From Planctomycetota bacterium (GTDB taxonomy: Bacteria; Planctomycetota; UBA1135; UBA2386): DNA of 8,764 nucleotides. This document shows, piece by piece, positions 5,060 to 8,764 of this stretch (the stretch's first letter is position 1; each line of letters opens with the position of its first letter). The DNA is taken from positions 1 through 8,764 of the forward strand of contig JAGQRA010000459.1 of the NCBI GenBank assembly GCA_020425885.1. The letters run 5' to 3'. The notes under the pieces are model-generated. The model did not search any database, was not told where the DNA came from, and worked only from the letters and a program-made list of their open reading frames with translations. The position numbers and the translations under genes are program-made.

Positions 5060-7273
5060 TCAGAGCCCGATCACGCCAGCTGCCGCATCGGACACCACCA
5101 GTCCCGCCGCATTCGCCGTGGGATCGGGCACCGCCGCCTGATGGTAGAACTGAATGCCGAGGACGTAAGGCGCCAACGGTACCGTGAGCGCGAACTCAGC
5201 CCGCCCTGCCGAGCCGAGCGCGAGGACGAACGAGTCCGGGCTGACGCGCAGAAGACACCCGGGCATGCCCAAGACCCCGAGCGAATACGGCAGCGGGCCG
5301 AGGGCCGAAGTCGTGTTGCCGAGACCCATGGCCACGAACGCGGCGCTCGTCGGCAGGTTGTCGAGTCGGACCTGGAACGTTCCGCCGAGACGCGGGGTGT
5401 CACTGGGAACGAGATGGGTGACCGGCAGACTCCCGGCGCAGCCGCTGCCGATCCCGGTGTACGCGCTCTGCGGACCGAGGACGACGCCGGTGTTGCCATC
5501 CTGTCCCGAGACGTCGGTGTAGGACGATCCGGCTGGCGGTGGCGGGATGAAGGCCTGCGCCATGTAGTTCTCCCCCCAGCCGATCACCAGGCCGTCCGAG
5601 CGCCGAGCGATGGCATGCGAGGCGCCGGAGGCGATCTGGACGTACGAGTAGCCGGACGGCAAGGCCGGAGCGTTGCCGAAAGGGACCAGGAAGGACTGCG
5701 TGCCGAAGCCGACCACGTTGCCATCGGTGCGCAGGGCGACGCTGTGCTGATAGCCCGCGGCGACCTGGGTGTAGCCGAGTCCGGCCGGGGGCGAGGGCAC
5801 GTTGAGCTGGCCGCCGCTGTTGTCACCCCAGGCCACCGCGACGCCATCCGAGCGCACTGCGAGCGCGTGCTCACGGCCTGCAGCGATGCCGACGTAGACC
5901 TGGCCGGGCGGCAGTGCGGGCACGTTGAGCTGCCCGCGAAGGTTCGAGCCCCAGGCGACGACGTTGCCATCGGAGCGCAGCGCCACGGTGAACCAGAACC
6001 CCGCCGCGACTGCGGTGTAGGACACGCCGGGCGGCAACGGCTGCACGTTGCACTGGCCGTCGGAGTTCTCGCCGAACGCCACGACCGCGCCATCCGAGCG
6101 CAAGGCGACACTGTGTGCCCACCCTGCAGATGCCGCGACGTAGGACATGCCCGAGGGCAGCACAGGAACATCGGTCTGGAAGTGAAGGTTGCTACCCCAA
6201 GCCACCATCGTTCCGTCCGAACGCAGCGCCAGGGCGTGGGCGCTGCCCACGGCGATGCCGCGATAGTCCAGTCCGGTCGGCAACGCCGGGCTCTGACCGC
6301 TGACTCCCCAGCCGATCGTGGTGCCATCGCTGCGCAGGGCGACGACGGCGAGATCCTGGGACGAGATCGACGTGTAGGTCAGTCCGGCGGGAAGCGGCGG
6401 CACGACGGTCTCACCGGCATGGTTCGAGCCCCACGCCAACACCGCCCCATCCGAGCGCAGGGCGAGCGAATGCTCGTAGCCTGCCGCGACCGCGACGTAG
6501 GTCAGCCCCGGTGGCAGCGCCGGCACGTTGGTCTGGCCGCGGCTGTTCCAACCAAAGGCCACCACCGCGCCATCGGAACGTAGCGCCAGGGAGTGCGCCC
6601 CGCCGCCAGCGATGTCGACGTAGGTCATCCCGGCCGGCAGCGGCGGCACCGTCGTCTCCCCGGCGCTGTATCTCCCCCAGCCGATGGCCGAGCCATCCGA
6701 TCGCAACGCCAGTGCGAAGTACGACCCCGCTGTGATCGCGGTGTAGGTGAGACCGGGCGGCAGCGCCGGGACGTTGACCTGGCCATCGATGTTGTCGCCC
6801 CAACCCACGACGTTGCCATCCGAGCGTCGAGCCAACGAGAAGAATGGGCCGCAGGCGATCTCGACGTAGGTCACGCCTGCAGGCAGAGCAGGAACGGCAG
6901 TCTGGCCCCAGGTGTTGTTGCCCCATGCAACCACCTGGCCGTCGGAGCGCCGCGCCAGCGAATGGCGCGCCCCGGCAGCGACCTCGACGTAGGTCAGCCC
7001 CGCCGGTGCCGGCGGCACGATCGCCTGCAGGTATTCGTTGTTGCCCCAGGCGACGACCCTGCCATTCGCCCGCAGTGCCACGGTATGAGCGGAACCGGAG
7101 ACGGCCTGAATGTAATCCGAGAGGCCGGTCCACTCGGAAGAGGATACATTGGCGCCAAAGGTGCGAATCGCCGTCTGTGCGGGCGCATTCGTGACCATGC
7201 CTGCAATGGCGGCGGCGACGAGGGCGCCGAGGATCATGCGGGAGATGGGCGAACCAGGCAGGCAATCAGTCAT
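5060..7273 (-). CDS. Secreted RCC1-repeat beta-propeller protein (13 repeats) with C-terminal beta module
   Basis: This complete 737-residue exported protein has a hydrophobic signal segment at residues 14-27 and an A-P-A cleavage site after Ala32. Residues 61-591 hold 13 RCC1_2-type repeats with consensus H-x-x-A-L-R-S-D-G-x-V-V-A-W-G-x-N-x-x-G-Q-x-x-V-P-x-L-P-x-G-L-x-Y. Eleven are exactly 41 residues, the seventh is 37 and the twelfth 43. RCC1 repeats form seven-bladed propellers, so 13 plus the flanking strands could make two. Residues 609-737 are a non-repeat beta-rich domain with two cysteines (612 and 673), ending VLGIQFYHQAAVPDP...GLVVSDA. The start is ATG at 7273. A second ATG (residue 13, 7237) would also leave a usable signal peptide, and neither has a clear ribosome binding site. 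Eukaryotic RCC1 is a Ran exchange factor; export and the bacterial setting make that role implausible here. A surface binding role is inferred. Confidence 0.92.
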   Translation of the reverse strand: MTDCLPGSPISRMILGALVAAAIAGMVTNAPAQTAIRTFGANVSSSEWTGLSDYIQAVSGSAHTVALRANGRVVAWGNNEYLQAIVPPAPAGLTYVEVAAGARHSLARRSDGQVVAWGNNTWGQTAVPALPAGVTYVEIACGPFFSLARRSDGNVVGWGDNIDGQVNVPALPPGLTYTAITAGSYFALALRSDGSAIGWGRYSAGETTVPPLPAGMTYVDIAGGGAHSLALRSDGAVVAFGWNSRGQTNVPALPPGLTYVAVAAGYEHSLALRSDGAVLAWGSNHAGETVVPPLPAGLTYTSISSQDLAVVALRSDGTTIGWGVSGQSPALPTGLDYRGIAVGSAHALALRSDGTMVAWGSNLHFQTDVPVLPSGMSYVAASAGWAHSVALRSDGAVVAFGENSDGQCNVQPLPPGVSYTAVAAGFWFTVALRSDGNVVAWGSNLRGQLNVPALPPGQVYVGIAAGREHALAVRSDGVAVAWGDNSGGQLNVPSPPAGLGYTQVAAGYQHSVALRTDGNVVGFGTQSFLVPFGNAPALPSGYSYVQIASGASHAIARRSDGLVIGWGENYMAQAFIPPPPAGSSYTDVSGQDGNTGVVLGPQSAYTGIGSGCAGSLPVTHLVPSDTPRLGGTFQVRLDNLPTSAAFVAMGLGNTTSALGPLPYSLGVLGMPGCLLRVSPDSFVLALGSAGRAEFALTVPLAPYVLGIQFYHQAAVPDPTANAAGLVVSDAAAGVIGL
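5501..7093 (-). repeat. Coding tandem repeat array, 13 units of about 123 bp (RCC1 repeats)
   Basis: The RCC1 gene contains 13 tandem units; 11 are exactly 123 bp, one is 111 bp (residues 307-343) and one 129 bp (residues 508-550). Each unit repeats a DNA core reading ccatcSGAgcG on the plus strand, which encodes the conserved R-S-D-G. Units differ at many silent and replacement positions, so the array is diverged rather than freshly amplified. Confidence 0.9.
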
Positions 7274-7868
7274 GGTTGTCGGGGGTCACACCGAGGGGTT
7301 GGTTCACACAGGCTAGCAGAGAAGGCGGATTGGAGGCGTGGTTGCCAGTGGAAGTCCGGGCCCCTGAAACTCCTACGGAAGCCCGTGCCGTCCATGGCGT
7401 GCAGTTCGCCAGTACGCTCGAGCACACCTGTAACGCGCTCAGGTGATCGATGGGTCCATCCCAATGGCCGCTGACGAACGGCTGCGGCCGACGATGTCCA
7501 TCGGCTGAGGTCGGCTCGGTTCGGTTGCAGGTGTCGGGCGCTCGCGTGGAGGATGACAGGGAAGTCAGACGTGCTGCGCGGTGCTGGCGTGCGTCGGGTG
7601 CGTTGGACGCCCATGTCAAACTGAAGATGTTGCCGGCGGCCGGGTCCTGCCGGGAACCGGGAAGGTGGCGTACCGGCGTCCGGCACGCGGGAGCGTCAGG
7701 AGAAAGGAAACGACCACAATGGCGAAGCGCATCGGCATCGACGGCAGACGCCGTGGTCCGCTTCGGTGAGCGCGTTGTCGCCTGCTTGGGAGGCTGCGAT
7801 CGGATCGCTGAGGTTGACCAGACCCTGCGCACTCCTGCTGGAACTCGAAGTCAGCCGCGATGGCCGGT

Positions 7869-7884
7869 TCGGCACAGGTGCCGA
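7869..7884. repeat. Gapped 7-bp palindrome TCGGCAC-AG-GTGCCGA
   Basis: TCGGCAC (7869-7875) and its exact reverse complement GTGCCGA (7878-7884) are separated by two bases. The symmetry and size fit a dimeric regulator's operator, or a short DNA cruciform; the 2-nt gap is too tight for a full RNA hairpin loop unless inner pairs open. It lies 228 bp before the thioredoxin-like gene and no second copy was noticed nearby. Confidence 0.25.
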
Positions 7885-8076
7885 GCATCAGCAGAGTAAC
7901 GTGCCGGCCCGAGGCATCGGTCGCCTCTCTCACGCATTCCATCCCTGGGAATACTGTGGCCTCGGGCCGGCGATGCAGACATCTCAAACCCCGTGCCAAG
8001 CTCCCCTGGACGCTGATCACGCCTCAATCCGGCGATTCGCTGGGGAACGTTGCGCCTCCGTAACAACATCGCGTCG

Positions 8077-8105
8077 TTGACGGACGCCGGCCCGCGACCT
8101 ACGAC
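8077..8105 (+). promoter_or_regulatory. Possible sigma-70-type promoter for the thioredoxin-TPR gene
   Basis: TTGACG (8077-8082) matches the -35 consensus at five of six positions. After a 17-bp spacer comes TACGAC (8100-8105), a poor -10 element that keeps only T1, A2 and A5. Transcription would begin at or next to the ATG at 8112, giving a leaderless mRNA, which agrees with the lack of a Shine-Dalgarno sequence. In GC-rich DNA such matches occur by chance. Confidence 0.25.
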
Positions 8106-8111
8106 GACGGC

Positions 8112-8764
8112 ATGGTCGCATCCGTTGCCCAGATCACCGCTGACGGTTTCCAGAAGGACGTCGTCGAGGTGTCCGCCACGACCCCGGTGCTGCTCGATTT
8201 CTGGGCCGACTGGTGTGAGCCGTGCAGGACGCTCGGGCCACGGCTCGAGGCCCTGGCCGAGGAATACGGCGGCAGTTTCCGGCTCGGCACGGTCGACACC
8301 GAACAGGAGCAGGACCTCGCCTACGCGTTCGGCGTGCAGGGCATCCCGTTCTGCGTCCTGATCGTCAAGGGTCGCCCGGTGGATGGCTTCCAGGGGGCGC
8401 TGCCCGAAGCCGAGGTGCGCCAGTTCCTGAAGCGCAATGGTATCGAGCCGGCCGCGAAGGCCGAGGCGGAGCCGGCGCCGATCGATCCGAACGGGCCCGA
8501 GGCGCGGCTGGCCCGCGCCACGGTCGCGGTCGCCGAGGGCGACGTCGCAGCCGCGCGTGAAGCGCTCGAGGACTTCCCCGAGGACGAAGAGGAATCCGAT
8601 GCCGCGCTGCGACTGGCGTCGGGCATCGACTGGCTCGATGCCACGCTCGATGCCGCCGCCGGTCCGGCCGAAGAGAAGCTGCTGGCGGCGAGGCAGCGCT
8701 TCCTGGCCCGCGACTACGGTTCGGCGATGGAGTCGATCCTCGACTCGGTGGCGCTGGACAAGGA
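8112..8764 (+). CDS. Thioredoxin-TPR protein, CnoX/YbbN-like co-chaperone, C-terminus outside window
   Basis: 217 codons run from ATG 8112 to the right edge. Residues 1-110 are a thioredoxin fold: LLDFWADWCEPC holds the active-site pair Cys35/Cys38, and GVQGIPF holds the cis-proline Pro79. Residues 111-126 are an Ala/Glu/Pro linker, and from about 127 helices typical of TPR units begin (ARLARATVAVAEGDVAAAREAL). Thioredoxin followed by TPR is the CnoX (YbbN) plan; CnoX protects substrates from aggregation and over-oxidation and hands them to GroEL/DnaK. There is no signal peptide, so it acts in the cytoplasm. Oddities: Glu36 replaces the usual Gly of WCGPC, and an extra Cys81 sits two residues after the cis-proline. 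The start is the only usable one after the in-frame stop TAA 8061-8063; no Shine-Dalgarno sequence is visible. A general thioredoxin-domain TPR protein of other function remains possible. Confidence 0.88.
   Translation, partial: MVASVAQITADGFQKDVVEVSATTPVLLDFWADWCEPCRTLGPRLEALAEEYGGSFRLGTVDTEQEQDLAYAFGVQGIPFCVLIVKGRPVDGFQGALPEAEVRQFLKRNGIEPAAKAEAEPAPIDPNGPEARLARATVAVAEGDVAAAREALEDFPEDEEESDAALRLASGIDWLDATLDAAAGPAEEKLLAARQRFLARDYGSAMESILDSVALDK

Larger units (their letters stand above)
7274..8111. other. 838-bp intergenic region with no convincing gene
   Basis: Neither strand gives a recognisable protein: the longest open frames (for example minus 7266-7832 and plus 7450-7899) have low-complexity Arg/Ser/Thr/Pro-rich translations. 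No tRNA or rRNA signature is seen. It holds the 5' regions of both the RCC1 gene (leftwards) and the thioredoxin-like gene (rightwards). Points of note are a minus-strand 40-codon frame at 7738-7616 whose start, MPMRFAIVVVSFLLTLP, resembles a signal peptide; a plus-strand AGGAG (7698-7702) before a 16-codon frame starting at ATG 7719; and a gapped palindrome at 7869-7884. It may contain the remains of a decayed gene or an unrecognised small RNA. Confidence 0.55.

Noticed and set aside
5935..5960. tRNA-like GGTTCGAGCCC (also near 6420)
   Set aside because: It lies within RCC1 repeats encoding W-G-S-N-L and lacks acceptor, D and anticodon arms.
5018..6583. Plus-strand open frame (521 codons) opposite the RCC1 gene, with internal repeats
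   Set aside because: The periodic 'RDxDVGxxxRQRRHV' pattern is only the antisense image of the 123-bp RCC1 repeats; the sense strand has the signal peptide and conserved RCC1 motifs.
5501..7093. Evenly spaced repeats considered as a CRISPR array or non-coding tandem repeat
   Set aside because: The 123-bp period is a multiple of three, is coding throughout, and has diverged units; repeat and spacer sizes do not fit CRISPR.
7266..7832. Minus-strand open frame (188 codons) just upstream of the RCC1 gene
   Set aside because: It overlaps the RCC1 start, is Ser/Thr/Pro/Arg-rich, and shows no motif, signal peptide or ribosome binding site.
7450..7899. Plus-strand open frame (149 codons) in the long intergenic region
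   Set aside because: Arg/Ala-rich with scattered Cys and no recognisable pattern; no ribosome binding site at its start.

Overview
The window is GC-rich bacterial chromosomal DNA. It carries six protein-coding regions, two of them cut by the window edges. Four of the six look like exported, repeat-built surface proteins: three beta-propeller-type proteins and one beta-helix-type protein. Strong Shine-Dalgarno sequences are scarce and several exported proteins end in related C-terminal beta-rich modules. Together these traits suggest a Planctomycetota-like environmental bacterium. That assignment is an inference from protein style, not from a marker gene. I see no tRNA, rRNA, CRISPR array, transposase or integrase.

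Layout. Positions 1-2280 (minus) hold the N-terminal 760 residues of a lipoprotein with Asp-box (BNR/sortilin-like) propeller repeats, running off the left edge. A 95-bp divergent spacer separates it from a secreted parallel beta-helix-like protein at 2376-3608 (plus). Next, at 3716-4126 (plus), is a compact dual-specificity phosphatase with an intact HCxxGxxR loop, followed 48 bp later by a perfect 13-bp hairpin. At 4262-4969 (plus) is a 235-aa protein with about one SBBP-like propeller repeat plus a C-terminal beta module and no signal peptide. It looks like the 3' remnant of a longer exported protein. It converges on a 737-aa secreted RCC1-repeat protein at 5060-7273 (minus) with 13 repeats of about 41 residues. 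An 838-bp stretch without a convincing gene (7274-8111) follows. The right edge holds the start of a thioredoxin-TPR protein of CnoX/YbbN type (8112 onward, plus).

How the parts relate. The genes do not form one obvious operon: orientation changes three times and the two same-strand gaps are about 107 and 135 bp. The main common thread is export. The beta-helix, SBBP-like and RCC1 proteins end in modules that can be aligned by eye around a motif of the form G-x(2-4)-[FW]-x(0-2)-QA-x(2-4)-[DG]-P. This suggests a shared C-terminal sorting or surface module. The phosphatase and the thioredoxin-TPR protein are cytoplasmic and look like unrelated neighbours. I did not find a convincing new multi-gene system; the shared C-terminal module is the best lead.
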